This document shows positions 54,434 through 63,085 of a stretch of DNA of 64,000 bases, one piece after another. Under the pieces are notes generated by a model, which saw only the letters and a list, made by a program, of their open reading frames with translations, was not told the origin of the DNA and did not search any database. The position numbers were made by a program, and so were the translations under genes. Origin of the DNA: Thiobacillus sp. GTDB lineage: Bacteria > Pseudomonadota > Gammaproteobacteria > Burkholderiales > Thiobacillaceae. Every line of letters begins with the position of its first letter. Position 1 is the first letter of the stretch. The stretch is taken from contig NZ_JAUYRI010000024.1 in the NCBI RefSeq assembly GCF_030696885.1, positions 62,001-126,000 on the forward strand, written 5' to 3'.

Positions 54434-56005
54434 ATGTCCATGCCTGTCGCCACCCCGCTCGGCATCGCCTTCCGGGACGTCGTGGCGCAGCACGCGGCGC
54501 GGCCCGCGCTGATCTACCCCGAAACCGGCGAACGCGTTAGTTACGCCGAACTCGCCCTATTGGTCGAGCGCATCGCCGCCGAATTGCGCGCGAGGGGGCT
54601 GCGCGAGGGCGACGTTGCCGTGCTGTTCCACGACAAGTCGCCTGCCGCGTACGCCGCCATGCTGGCCTGCCTGCGGCTGGGCGTGATCTACGTCAACCTC
54701 GACCCCGACAGCCCATGGGAACGGCTGCACCGCATCCTCTCCACCTGCCGGCCGCGGCTGGTCGTTAATGCGTTTGCGGCGCTGCCCTATGCGGCTGAAC
54801 TGGAAGCGGACGGCTATCGCAACACGCTGCATCTGCGCGATCTGCCGCCGCCGGCCGCACTACCAGACGGGCAGCCGGCCGCGCCGCCGGAGGGCCAAGT
54901 AATCGACGGCGCCAGCCCGGCCTACATCATGTTCACCTCCGGCTCGACCGGCATGCCCAAGGGCGCGGTCATGTCGCATGCCAACCTGCTGGGGTTCATC
55001 GCCTGGGCGCAGACGCGTTTCGGAATCACGCCGGGCGACGTGCTGACCAACGTCAATCCGATCTACTTCGACAATTCGGTGTTCGATTTCTACTCGGCCC
55101 TGTTCTCGGGCGCAGCGCTGGTGCCCGTCACTGCCGAACAGGTGCGCGACACACGCCGCCTGGTGCGGCTGGTGGGCGTTGCGGGTTGCACGATCTGGTT
55201 CTCCGTGCCTTCGCTGCTGGTCTACCTGCTCACCACGCGCGCGCTCGCGGCGTCGGATTTTCCGGCGATCCGAAAAATCGTCTTCGGCGGCGAGGGCTTC
55301 CCCAAGACCAAGCTGCGCCAGCTCTACGACCTATTCGGCGCACGCGCCGGTCTGGAAAACGTCTACGGCCCCACCGAGTGCACCTGCATCTGCTCGGCCC
55401 ATGCCATCGGCGCCGCCGATTTCGATGACATGCAGAACCTTGCCCCGCTGGGCCTGCTGGCCGAGAACTTCGATTACGAGATCCTGCCGCTGGACGCGCG
55501 CGACCCCGATTTCGGCGAGCTGTTCCTGCGCGGTCCGCAGGTCGGCCTGGGCTACTACAACGACCCCGAGCGCACCGCCCGCGCGTTCATCCAGAACCCG
55601 CACCAGGCACACCCCACCGACATCGGCTACCGCACCGGCGACCTGGTGCAAAGGGATGCCCGGGGCTGGCTGCACTTCAGGGGGCGCGCCGACTACCAGA
55701 TCAAGCACATGGGCTACCGCATCGAGCTGGAGGAAATCGAGGCCGCGTTCAACAGCGTGTCCGGCGTCAAGGAATGCGCCGTCATCTACCAGAAACTGGG
55801 CGACGGGCTGGGGCAGATCCTCGCCTTCGCCGCCACCAATCCGGCGCTATCGTCGCAAGACCTGTTGCAGCGGGTGGCCACCATCGTGCCGCCCTACATG
55901 GTGCCCCGTCGCGTGCGGCTCATCGATCCGCTGCCGAAAAACGCCAACGGCAAGATCGACCGGCCCGCCCTGCAGGCGCTCGCGGCCTTGCCCGGAGCGC
56001 CGTAG
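54434..56005 (+). CDS. ANL-superfamily adenylating enzyme (amino-acid/acyl-ACP ligase-like)
   Basis: A 523-residue adenylate-forming enzyme: A3 motif MFTSGSTGMPKGAV, A5 ENVYGPTECT, A7 YRTGDLVQ, A8-like GRADYQIKHMGYRIELEEIE and the catalytic Lys in NANGKIDRPAL near the C-terminus. The A4 region IYFDNSVFDFY keeps an Asp where amino-acid-activating domains bind the alpha-amino group, so DltA-like aminoacylation is possible. It follows the ACP and SDR genes closely. Confidence 0.87.
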   Translation: MSMPVATPLGIAFRDVVAQHAARPALIYPETGERVSYAELALLVERIAAELRARGLREGDVAVLFHDKSPAAYAAMLACLRLGVIYVNLDPDSPWERLHRILSTCRPRLVVNAFAALPYAAELEADGYRNTLHLRDLPPPAALPDGQPAAPPEGQVIDGASPAYIMFTSGSTGMPKGAVMSHANLLGFIAWAQTRFGITPGDVLTNVNPIYFDNSVFDFYSALFSGAALVPVTAEQVRDTRRLVRLVGVAGCTIWFSVPSLLVYLLTTRALAASDFPAIRKIVFGGEGFPKTKLRQLYDLFGARAGLENVYGPTECTCICSAHAIGAADFDDMQNLAPLGLLAENFDYEILPLDARDPDFGELFLRGPQVGLGYYNDPERTARAFIQNPHQAHPTDIGYRTGDLVQRDARGWLHFRGRADYQIKHMGYRIELEEIEAAFNSVSGVKECAVIYQKLGDGLGQILAFAATNPALSSQDLLQRVATIVPPYMVPRRVRLIDPLPKNANGKIDRPALQALAALPGAP

Positions 56006-56062
56006 GCCGGGTGCTGTTTCAGCCGCCGCGCGCGGCTCGGTGTGCGGTCGCAGGGCAGGGCT

Positions 56063-56551
56063 TCACAGGTAGGCCAGCAGTCGCCCGCAGCCAATCACCC
56101 CCACCCACACCAGCAGCGAGATGCCGGCCGCAAGGCGCGCGCGGCGCGGCGTTGCACCGCCCCACGCAGCGGCCCCGCGCATCACGCCACGGTGGAACCA
56201 CCAGGCGTTGAGTCCGGCCGCAAGGATCAGCGCGAGCTTCAGCTGGAACGCGGGGTTTACGATCATCTCGGTCGCATGCGCGGAAAACAGCAGCAGCCCG
56301 CTCGGCACCACCACCGCCAGCCCGGTGCGCGACCAGGGCAGCAGAAAGCGCGCCAGTGCATTCAGGTCCAGCCCGCGCGCCACGCCCAGCAGCCGCAGGT
56401 CGAACATCGCCGCCGCGCCCACCAGCAGCACAAAGCCCAGGATGTGTACCACCTCGACCGCCGGATAGAGCCACAGCGCTTCGCGCATCGCCGCGGCCGG
56501 CGCCGTCGTCTCCAGCCACACCAGCAGCACCGGCCCGACCGGCTCGGGCAT
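56063..56551 (-). CDS. DUF6644-type membrane protein
   Basis: A 162-residue membrane protein with about four hydrophobic segments. The pattern REALWLYPAVEVVHILGFVLLVGAAAMFDLRLLG resembles the DUF6644 family, with His in the second helix possibly binding haem or copper. Its start overlaps the DUF6152 gene's stop by one base. Function unknown. Confidence 0.7.
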   Translation of the reverse strand: MPEPVGPVLLVWLETTAPAAAMREALWLYPAVEVVHILGFVLLVGAAAMFDLRLLGVARGLDLNALARFLLPWSRTGLAVVVPSGLLLFSAHATEMIVNPAFQLKLALILAAGLNAWWFHRGVMRGAAAWGGATPRRARLAAGISLLVWVGVIGCGRLLAYL

Positions 56552-56901
56552 CAGCGCAATTCGACCGTGTTGCCGGCCGCGGTAATTCGCTCGGCGCGCA
56601 GCTCGGCCGCGGTTTCACGGTGCGGATGGCCCACCACCGTCACCGTCGACCCCACCGCGATCGCCTCGCGCACCAGGCCGCGGCGCTCCATCCGTGAAGG
56701 CGGTGCCAGCACCACGATCCAGGTCTTGTCGGGGGTTTTCAGCTTCACGTAGCCATGCGGATGCATATAGCCCGACTCGGCCACCTCGCCGGTGAGCGTC
56801 AGCGTCTGGCCGGCGTCATAACCGCTCCAGCCGTGATGGGCCTGCGCCGTGGCCGACAGGGTCAGCGCGGCGCCAAAAAGCAGAGCATTCAATCGGTTCA
56901 T
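56551..56901 (-). CDS. DUF6152-type periplasmic protein
   Basis: A 116-residue exported protein. Signal peptide at residues 1-20 (ending ATAQA), then HHGWSGYDAGQTLTLTGEV, the typical mature N-terminus of DUF6152 with a His-His pair that may bind metal. The beta-rich domain has HPHGYVKLKTPDKTWIVVLAPP and a VTVVGHPHR near the end. Such genes occur next to DUF6644 membrane proteins. The start at 56901 keeps the signal sequence intact; an AAGGAG site lies before it. Confidence 0.78.
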   Translation of the reverse strand: MNRLNALLFGAALTLSATAQAHHGWSGYDAGQTLTLTGEVAESGYMHPHGYVKLKTPDKTWIVVLAPPSRMERRGLVREAIAVGSTVTVVGHPHRETAAELRAERITAAGNTVELR

Positions 56902-57020
56902 GGGGGGTCTCCTTTCCAAAAACTGCATGCGTCTTTGGTACAGCCGCGGAGGGCTGTCCGGTGGGGCCGGGTGGGGTCACGCGGCTTGGGGTGTGACCGG
57001 ATTTTTTAGCGGGAGTGCCG

Positions 57021-57058
57021 TGGTGTTGCAATCAGGCAGTTGCCTGATTGCAACACCA
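57021..57058. repeat. 38-bp near-perfect palindrome
   Basis: TGGTGTTGCAATCAGGCA (57021-57038), a GT spacer and TGCCTGATTGCAACACCA (57041-57058) form an 18-bp perfect inverted repeat. It lies about 50 bases after the mscS stop (minus strand), with no T tract on either side. It could be an operator, a structured 3' end, or a mobile-element footprint. Confidence 0.9.
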
Positions 57059-57109
57059 TGTATCTCGACCTGATGCAGGGAGGATTGGGTGATCGACGCC
57101 CATGTGCCT

Positions 57110-58555
57110 TCAACTGTTATCTGCAGACGACGACGGCGTTAAGAGATTCTCCCCAGGGGTCCAGGATCTGCGCGCCTGTTCTTTGATTTCCCCGGCTTCG
57201 CTTTGCAGGCCAGCTTCTCCCTTGGTCGCGACTGTTTCGGGCTCGGCGGTCGGCTTCGCCAGGGCTCGGTCGGCGGGTTCCGCAGCGCCTTCGCTTTCCA
57301 TCATGCGGACAGGCACACCGTGAGGGAAGATGAGTTCGCGGGCTTCGTCCGGCAGCGAGATTCCCGCATCCTGGAAGGCCCGTTTGACGAGCCGAATGAC
57401 CGACGATTTCACTTTCGCCCAGCTGTGTCGACTGCCATCGAGCCAGAAATAAACACGCAGGTTGACCGTGGACGATCCGAGGTTGTCCACGAGCGCCAAG
57501 GGTTCGGGATCATTCAAAACGGCCGGATGTTCAGCGAGCACCTTCAAGACAACTTCCTGGGCAAAAGAGATGGAATCGTCATAGCCGATCCCCACCATGA
57601 AATCCTCGCGGCGATTGGGATTGCTTGTGAAGTTGCGGATCGTGCTTTTGAAGACGGTCGAATTGGGGATTTGCACTTGATTGCCGTCGGGTGTCGTAAC
57701 TACAGTCGTGCGAGAGGTCAGCCGCTGAACGTAACCCGTGATGTTTGCTACTTCAATCAAATCACCCTCACGAAACGGTTGCTGCAAGCTCAGAAAGAGA
57801 CTGGCGAGAAAATTTTCGGTGATGTCGCGGAATGCGATGCCCAGCACCAAACCGATCAGGCCTGTGCCGCCCACCACCGTAAGCGCGAGTTGCGTGAGCC
57901 CGGCGATACGGAGCACAAGGTATAGGCCGACAAGCATTACAACCAATCCGCCAGCCCGGGCCAGTACTTCGCGCAAAAGCCGGCTGAGGGATCGGCCTAG
58001 AAGCCGGCGACGCAGTACGAACACCGTTAACCTGGCGAAGATCCACGAAATAACAATTACGACCACCGCCACCACGGTCAGGGGCAACATTCGAACGAGA
58101 CCGCGTGCTAAATCATTCAGTACCTGAAAGCTTGGCTCGAAATCCCAAACCGTGGTGGGGGCCACTTCGATTTGATTGACGACGGCAACCACGCCCTCCG
58201 TGTTCTTCGCTAAATCTCCGGCCCACTGCCTGGATTCATCGTTTTCCGTCGTTCCTTTCAGGAAAACGATTCCTTGCTGGACAGTGACCTGGGGCTCGCC
58301 GAACCAGTTTGTTGCTACAAGAATATCTGCGATGCGTTGGCTGATCTCGTCATCCTTGGCGACGGGTCGGACGTCGACTTTACCCGGGGACTCGGGTTTG
58401 CCATCAGGCACTTTCGCCTGCGCCGGCTTATCCTCGCTACCGAATAGCTGTTGGGCAGCAACTGAGTTGAACGCAAAGACGGCGCAGCAGAGGAACGCGG
58501 CGCAGAGGAGTCTGGCCGTTCGAGAGGGGAGCGCCTTGACTAAAGGGTTATTCAT
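57110..58555 (-). CDS. MscS-type mechanosensitive channel with N-terminal BON domain
   Basis: A 481-residue protein: Sec signal (1 to about 35), a BON domain (about 70-135) and three transmembrane segments (about 160-265). The MscS pore/beta domain follows with RDITENFLASLFLSLQQPFREGDLIEV and VVTTPDGNQVQIPNS. A Pro/Glu-rich tail closes it (about 425-481). It releases solutes on osmotic downshock. The start overlaps the upstream DUF4259 stop by 8 bases. Confidence 0.9.
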   Translation of the reverse strand: MNNPLVKALPSRTARLLCAAFLCCAVFAFNSVAAQQLFGSEDKPAQAKVPDGKPESPGKVDVRPVAKDDEISQRIADILVATNWFGEPQVTVQQGIVFLKGTTENDESRQWAGDLAKNTEGVVAVVNQIEVAPTTVWDFEPSFQVLNDLARGLVRMLPLTVVAVVVIVISWIFARLTVFVLRRRLLGRSLSRLLREVLARAGGLVVMLVGLYLVLRIAGLTQLALTVVGGTGLIGLVLGIAFRDITENFLASLFLSLQQPFREGDLIEVANITGYVQRLTSRTTVVTTPDGNQVQIPNSTVFKSTIRNFTSNPNRREDFMVGIGYDDSISFAQEVVLKVLAEHPAVLNDPEPLALVDNLGSSTVNLRVYFWLDGSRHSWAKVKSSVIRLVKRAFQDAGISLPDEARELIFPHGVPVRMMESEGAAEPADRALAKPTAEPETVATKGEAGLQSEAGEIKEQARRSWTPGENLLTPSSSADNS

Positions 58556-58958
58556 TTACGCGACTTTTTAACTCGGCGACGAATGCTAGCCACGTTTCAA
58601 ATTCATCACTTTCCTGCCACAGCTCTTTTAATTCTGAGTTCTCGGCCAAGATGCGCTCAATTACCAGATGGGCTTTCTTCGCAAGGGCCGCAGACGGTTG
58701 GAGTTTCGTTTTCTCAACCCACTCGTCAACCGGCTCGGTGTACGGGTTGCGCTCGCCCCAATTACCTTGTAGCCGAGCGATGGCTTCGATTGCGGCCAGT
58801 GCTTCGCTAGCTTCCGGGGCCTCAACGTATTCAGTGCCTTGGGAAAGCACAGTCTCCAAGGTGCTTTCGACTAACGAGAGGTCGTTTGCATCCTCCAGTC
58901 CAAACGCCCAATCACAAGCATCGTCGTTTCCAAAGACATCAGCTGACCATGCCCCCAT
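58548..58958 (-). CDS. DUF4259 domain protein (integron-like cassette gene)
   Basis: A 136-residue cytoplasmic protein starting MGAWSADVFGNDDACDWAF, the DUF4259 signature. No function is established. AAGGAGAAAC precedes the ATG, which is 30 bases from the predicted recombination point of the attC-like site at 58986-59052, like a gene-cassette start. Its end overlaps mscS, so no attC follows it. Confidence 0.82.
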   Translation of the reverse strand: MGAWSADVFGNDDACDWAFGLEDANDLSLVESTLETVLSQGTEYVEAPEASEALAAIEAIARLQGNWGERNPYTEPVDEWVEKTKLQPSAALAKKAHLVIERILAENSELKELWQESDEFETWLAFVAELKSRVNE

Positions 58959-58985
58959 AAGTTTCTCCTTGAATGACTAACGTAG

Positions 58986-59052
58986 AGCTAACCGGCGGCG
59001 CTTTAGCGCCGTCCAGCGACCGAAGGGAGCGAGGTTGAGCGCCGTGTTAGCC
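58986..59052 (-). mobile_element. attC-like recombination site 1
   Basis: On the minus strand GGCTAAC (R'') at 59046-59052 and GTTAGCT (R') at 58986-58992 are complementary at six of seven positions. Inside them CGGCGCT (59038-59044, minus) pairs with AGCGCCG (58996-59002, minus) as L''/L'. The stop codon of the upstream gene lies within R'', which is normal in gene cassettes. The site is 67 bp, in the usual range. Confidence 0.7.
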
Positions 59053-59604
59053 ATGCGGTTGCCACGAGCCACTAACGTATGAAAAAATCTGTGTTGTAAG
59101 CGGGTGGTCAACGTCTGTGCTGCACCTTGAACATAATTCTTTTAGCTCAGTAATACCTTGTTCGTTTGAAGAATCAGTAAATGCCAAAATATCTCTGGCC
59201 GGGAATGCTGCCACGAAATTATTTGGTGCGAGTTGGCTATACCACTCTGTCCAGAACTCACTCAGAAGAATGAGACTTGCCTCAAAATTCCCGCCCATGA
59301 GAACTACATAGATGTTGCCGTGCTGTTGAACCTTGGTATCTACCTCTGCCAATGAAGCAAGGTTCTGAACTGCTTTTTTATGCAGCTCGTCTTGTGTGAC
59401 CTCGGACGCCACTAAATGCCGCTGTTGGACGTATGAAAAATGTGTGCCCATGTCAACGATATACCCAACCAGCAGCCCATGACCTATGTCTATTAGAACT
59501 GGGCTGTCTTCTGCTGTGAAGTTGAAGACTGGCCCTCCGTCAGGTGCCACGACCTTTAAGTAGGCAATTGCTTGTAGGCAAAAATCACGGTCAGAGGTGT
59601 TCAC
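59047..59604 (-). CDS. Hypothetical protein in an integron-like cassette
   Basis: A 185-residue soluble protein with no recognised domain; it starts MNTSDRDFCLQAIAYLKVV and has a mixed alpha/beta look. It fills almost exactly one cassette: its start is about 15 bases inside the junction of attC-like site 2, and its TAA stop lies within site 1. Codon use looks more AT-rich than the neighbours, consistent with horizontal acquisition. Confidence 0.75.
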   Translation of the reverse strand: MNTSDRDFCLQAIAYLKVVAPDGGPVFNFTAEDSPVLIDIGHGLLVGYIVDMGTHFSYVQQRHLVASEVTQDELHKKAVQNLASLAEVDTKVQQHGNIYVVLMGGNFEASLILLSEFWTEWYSQLAPNNFVAAFPARDILAFTDSSNEQGITELKELCSRCSTDVDHPLTTQIFSYVSGSWQPHG

Positions 59605-59614
59605 AGTTTTTAAT

Positions 59615-59701
59615 GGCTAACGTGTTCGAGTTGAGTGACACCCCGAAGGGGCGTAAGCCGGGAGCGAAGCGAGCGGTGTTCGCTCGAACGAGGCGTTAGG
59701 C
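59615..59701 (-). mobile_element. attC-like recombination site 2
   Basis: An 87-bp imperfect inverted repeat. On the minus strand R'' is GCCTAAC (59695-59701), a perfect RYYYAAC, and R' is GTTAGCC (59615-59621). L''/L' are GTTCGAG and CTCGAAC (59624-59630 and 59683-59689). A central GC-rich stem lies between them. Confidence 0.78.
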
Positions 59702-60160
59702 GCAGATGGCCATGCATCCACGGAACTGGTTTGGATCACGCTTCCCCCTCCCTTTGTTTGTGTATGCGGCGATCGCAAAACTCGCCTCCGCAAACTTGTT
59801 ATTCAGCGCGAAGCGTAGTGAACGTCGTCCGCATCAACGTCTTTGAGTTATGCGGCGAACGTTGCACTACGCTTCGCTCAATAGCATTTTTATAAGTCGT
59901 TGTAAATTTATCAAATTCCGTTCCACATCATCCGTCACGACGGGTGTGAAAATGCTCGCGAAGAAATCTCGCGGTCGTGCAAGGCTATCTGAGCTTAACG
60001 TTAAGTAGCCATCCTAAATGACGCTTTATAAGCCGTCATTCGAGATTCTGTTTTTGAAAATTGATTAGAAAACAGTTTCTTATTCATTTTTAGGGCGTCC
60101 TAATACGAAAGCAAATGGGGCGATTCTGGACGGTGGGGATGCACGCTGCATTCCAAGCAT
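59702..60160. other. Gene-free, AT-richer region with inverted repeats
   Basis: 459 bases without a credible gene; a short frame at its left edge is only attC read as protein. It contains the long inverted repeat at 59798-59885 and a perfect 12-bp palindrome CTTAACGTTAAG (59994-60005). It may be the decayed front of the cassette array. Confidence 0.6.
59798..59885. repeat. 88-bp imperfect inverted repeat
   Basis: GCGAAGCGTAGTG (left, about 59808-59820) is matched by CACTACGCTTCGC (right), with homology extending outward (TTATT/AATAG) and inward through CCGCAT/ATGCGG to a 15-base loop (59835-59849). It is like a degenerate attC or a hairpin element. Confidence 0.65.
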
Positions 60161-60826
60161 TCACCGCCCCTCGCCGCGCCCCCCGGGCGCCACCCGATGT
60201 TCCACAGCAAACACCGCCGCTTCCACCCGCGACGACAGGTTCAGCTTGGCCAGAATATGGCGCACGTGCAGCTTGACGGTGTCGTGGCTGATGTCGAGGG
60301 TGCGGGCGATGGCCTTGTTGGATTCGCCGCGCGACAGGTGGGAGAGGATTTCGCGTTCGCGCGGGGTCAGGGCGTCGAGCAGGGAGGTGGAGTCCTGGCC
60401 TTTTTTGTCGTACAGGTTGACGAGCTTGGCGGTCATCGCCGGGGCAACGACGGTTTCGCCGCGCTGGGCGCGCTGGATGGCGTCGACGACTTCGTCGGGC
60501 TCCATGCTCTTCAACAGGTAGCCGTTGGCGCCGGCGCGTAGCGCGCGGGCCAGGTCGTCTTCGGCTTCGGACAGGGTGAGGATCAGTACCGGCATTTCGA
60601 AGCCGTCGGTGCGCAGCTGCTGCATCAGGGTGATGCCGTCGGTGCCGGGCATGTTGAGGTCGAGGATGAGCACGTCGGGGCGGTGCGCGCGCAGCAGCAT
60701 TTCGACTTCGTCGGGATTGCCGGTGAAGGCGGTGACTTCGATGCTGCCGCTTTGTTCGAGCAGTTCGGCCAGGCCCTTGCGAAACAGGGTGTGGTCGTCG
60801 ACGAGGATGATGCGGGTGTGGCTCAT
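60161..60826 (-). CDS. NarL/FixJ-family response regulator
   Basis: A 221-residue regulator. The receiver domain (about 4-120) has phospho-acceptor Asp56 in VLILDLNMPG. A LuxR/NarL-type DNA-binding domain follows (LTPREREILSHLSRGESNKAIARTLDISHDTVKLHVRHILAKL). Its partner is the kinase gene 44 bases upstream. It could respond to nitrate/redox or another cytoplasmic signal; the target genes are unknown. Confidence 0.88.
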   Translation of the reverse strand: MSHTRIILVDDHTLFRKGLAELLEQSGSIEVTAFTGNPDEVEMLLRAHRPDVLILDLNMPGTDGITLMQQLRTDGFEMPVLILTLSEAEDDLARALRAGANGYLLKSMEPDEVVDAIQRAQRGETVVAPAMTAKLVNLYDKKGQDSTSLLDALTPREREILSHLSRGESNKAIARTLDISHDTVKLHVRHILAKLNLSSRVEAAVFAVEHRVAPGGRGEGR

Positions 60827-60870
60827 GCGGTGGGCTCGGATGCGTTGTGGTCTACGACTTTACACGGGCT

Positions 60871-62076
60871 TTAGCCCGTCGTGGCGCGGAGTCCGTTGTC
60901 GGGAAACACCAGGCGGATGACGGTGCCGCCTGCGGGACGGGATTCGACGATGAGCTTGCCGTTTAGCCGGGCGGCGCGTTCGCGCATGATGGTGAGCCCG
61001 AAGCTTTTGCCCATGGTGGAGGATTCGTCTTTCTTCTTTTGCACCCCAACGCCGTCGTCGGCGACGTTGACGATGTACTGGCCGTCTTCGCGGTCGAGGG
61101 TGATGACGACATGACGCGCGCGGGCGTGCTTGGCGATGTTGTAGAGCGATTCCTGGATGATGTGGAAGACCTGGATTTCCTCGTCGGGCGACAGCGAAAC
61201 GTCCTGTACCAGGTTGAGAAAATCCACGTCGGCGTTGGCCTTTTTGCGAAAGCTCTTGGCCAGTTCCTGGATCGCCGGCACCAGGCCGCGCGGGTTGATG
61301 CGGTCGCGGTACTGGGTGATGAGGTCACGCAGGTCGGCGTAGGCGAGGTCGACTGCTTCCTCGACGTCACCCAGGTAGCGGTTGGCCTTGGGGTAGTCCT
61401 CGTGGCGCATCGCGTCGGACAGCACGGTGAGCCGCATCTTGGCATAGGCCAGCGTCTGCGCGAGCGAATCGTGAATCTGGTTGGCCAGCATCTGGCGCTC
61501 GTTCATCAGCGAGATGCGCATGTTCTCGCGCGTCAGCCGCGCGTTTTCCAATGCAATACCCAAGTGCTCGCTGATCGAGCGGAACAACAGGCGCACGTCC
61601 TCGGGCACGGTGTGCCCCTCGTCGAGGAACAGGTTGTAGACGCCCATGACCTGGTTCTTGTGCATCAGCGGCACCGCCACCACGGTGTTGCAGTTGCCGC
61701 TGAAATAGGCGTCGTTGGCCTGGCGCTTGCAGAAGGCGACGTTGTTCCAGCTGCTGACCGTGACTTCGCGCGCGGCCTTGCCGCACACACCGCAGTCGAC
61801 GCTGACCAGCGTCTCGCTCTCGACCAGATGTGCGGGCAGGCCGACCGAACCGATCAGCCGCAGATGGGTGCGGTCGTCGGTGATCACGCGTACGGCGCCG
61901 GCCTGCGCGCCCGCAAGCCGGATCATGGTCGACAGAAAACGTCCCAGCAGCTGTTCGACGTTGGAATCGGTCGACAGGCTGGTGGTGATTTCCGACAGCA
62001 CCCGCAACGCCGGAATGCTGACGTTGCCCGCATCGGCAGGGGTGTGCTGGATCAGCGGCTGGATGGTGTCTTTCAT
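60871..62076 (-). CDS. Cytoplasmic NarX-like sensor histidine kinase with Cys-rich GAF domain
   Basis: A 401-residue kinase without membrane segments. A GAF-like domain (about 30-180) contains Cys95, Cys98 (DCGVCG), Cys116 and Cys129, an arrangement that could hold a metal/Fe-S cluster or form redox disulfides. A HisKA_3 domain follows with His202 in ANQIHDSLAQTLAYAKMRL and a HATPase domain (VADDGVGVQKKK). The NarX/NreB class is typical of nitrate or oxygen sensing. It is encoded just before the NarL-type regulator. Confidence 0.88.
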   Translation of the reverse strand: MKDTIQPLIQHTPADAGNVSIPALRVLSEITTSLSTDSNVEQLLGRFLSTMIRLAGAQAGAVRVITDDRTHLRLIGSVGLPAHLVESETLVSVDCGVCGKAAREVTVSSWNNVAFCKRQANDAYFSGNCNTVVAVPLMHKNQVMGVYNLFLDEGHTVPEDVRLLFRSISEHLGIALENARLTRENMRISLMNERQMLANQIHDSLAQTLAYAKMRLTVLSDAMRHEDYPKANRYLGDVEEAVDLAYADLRDLITQYRDRINPRGLVPAIQELAKSFRKKANADVDFLNLVQDVSLSPDEEIQVFHIIQESLYNIAKHARARHVVITLDREDGQYIVNVADDGVGVQKKKDESSTMGKSFGLTIMRERAARLNGKLIVESRPAGGTVIRLVFPDNGLRATTG

Positions 62077-62203
62077 GGCACGGGGGGGAAGGTGCAGCGT
62101 TTCGGCATACCCGTATTATGCGCGATCCCCACGGTCCATTGCGCTTTGCGGCCGGTCCGGGCAGGGCGGCGCGGACCGGGCGTCGAGGTCGGGAATGCCG
62201 GGC

Positions 62204-63085
62204 TTACAGCTGTAACGCGTTCTGGCTGACCGGAACGACCCGCCCCCCCACCTGCACTGCACGTCCGCCGGCCGTCGCCTGGGCACGCAGCATCACCAGC
62301 GAAGGCCGGTTCATCTCGTGTCCCTGCTCGATCCGCAGCGACAGGCGGGCATAGTGCCGGTGTTCCAGCAAGTAGGCGCCGAGGAAGGCGGCGCCGTTGC
62401 CGGTGGCCGGGTCTTCGCGCACGCCGTGGGCCTCGAAGAAAAAGCGCGCGCTGAAGTCGCTGAACCGGCCCAGGGTCTCGCTGCAGAACAGATAGACCAG
62501 CGGAGGAAAACCCTGCGCGGCCAGCGGGGCATAGGCAGCGAGGTCAAGCCGGCTGCGGCGCAGCGCATCGAGGCTGCGCAGCGGCACGATCATCGCTGCG
62601 GTGCCGGCCGACACCTGCTGTATCGGCCCGCAGGTGTCGATGTCGTCCGGCGAAATGCCGAGCGCGCGGGCCATCGGTTCGGGCGCGCAGGTGGCGCCCA
62701 GCGTCATCGGCGGCGCCTCGAACCACACGACCGCGTCGCCGTCGTGGGTGGGCTCGAATGCGACGGCCACCTGTCCCACTGCGAGATTGAGCCGGATCGG
62801 GCCGGATGTATTCGCGGCGAGCTGCTGGCGGACCACCCAGGCGGTGCCGAGCAGGGGGTGGCCGGCGAAGTCGATTTCGCGCGCCGGGGTGAAGATGCGC
62901 ACGGCGTAGCCGCCGTTCTGTTCGGGAACCGCGTTGACGAAGGTCGTTTCCGAATAATCGGTTTCGGTCGCGATGCGCTGCATCGTCGCATCGGGGATCG
63001 GGTCCGTCCCGACCACGACGGCCAGCGGGTTGCCCCCGTTGCGGCGTTCGGCAAATACATCGACGATGGTCAGGCGGTGTGTCAT
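62204..63085 (-). CDS. PhzF-family isomerase-like protein
   Basis: A 293-residue protein of the PhzF/YddE family: two similar alpha/beta units, with Glu46 in TDYSETTFV as the family catalytic residue and FAGHPLLGTAWVV, TGNGAAFLGAYLL as conserved blocks. The ATG at 63085 gives MTHRLTIVDVFAERRNGGNPLAVV, the usual start; the longer open frame is not needed. Function unknown; it may act in antibiotic-like metabolism or as a general isomerase. Confidence 0.88.
   Translation of the reverse strand: MTHRLTIVDVFAERRNGGNPLAVVVGTDPIPDATMQRIATETDYSETTFVNAVPEQNGGYAVRIFTPAREIDFAGHPLLGTAWVVRQQLAANTSGPIRLNLAVGQVAVAFEPTHDGDAVVWFEAPPMTLGATCAPEPMARALGISPDDIDTCGPIQQVSAGTAAMIVPLRSLDALRRSRLDLAAYAPLAAQGFPPLVYLFCSETLGRFSDFSARFFFEAHGVREDPATGNGAAFLGAYLLEHRHYARLSLRIEQGHEMNRPSLVMLRAQATAGGRAVQVGGRVVPVSQNALQL

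Noticed and set aside
59635-59895. 86-residue plus-strand open frame in the cassette region
   Set aside because: Most of it translates the attC-like site 2 and the following inverted repeat; the protein is low-complexity and has no ribosome site.
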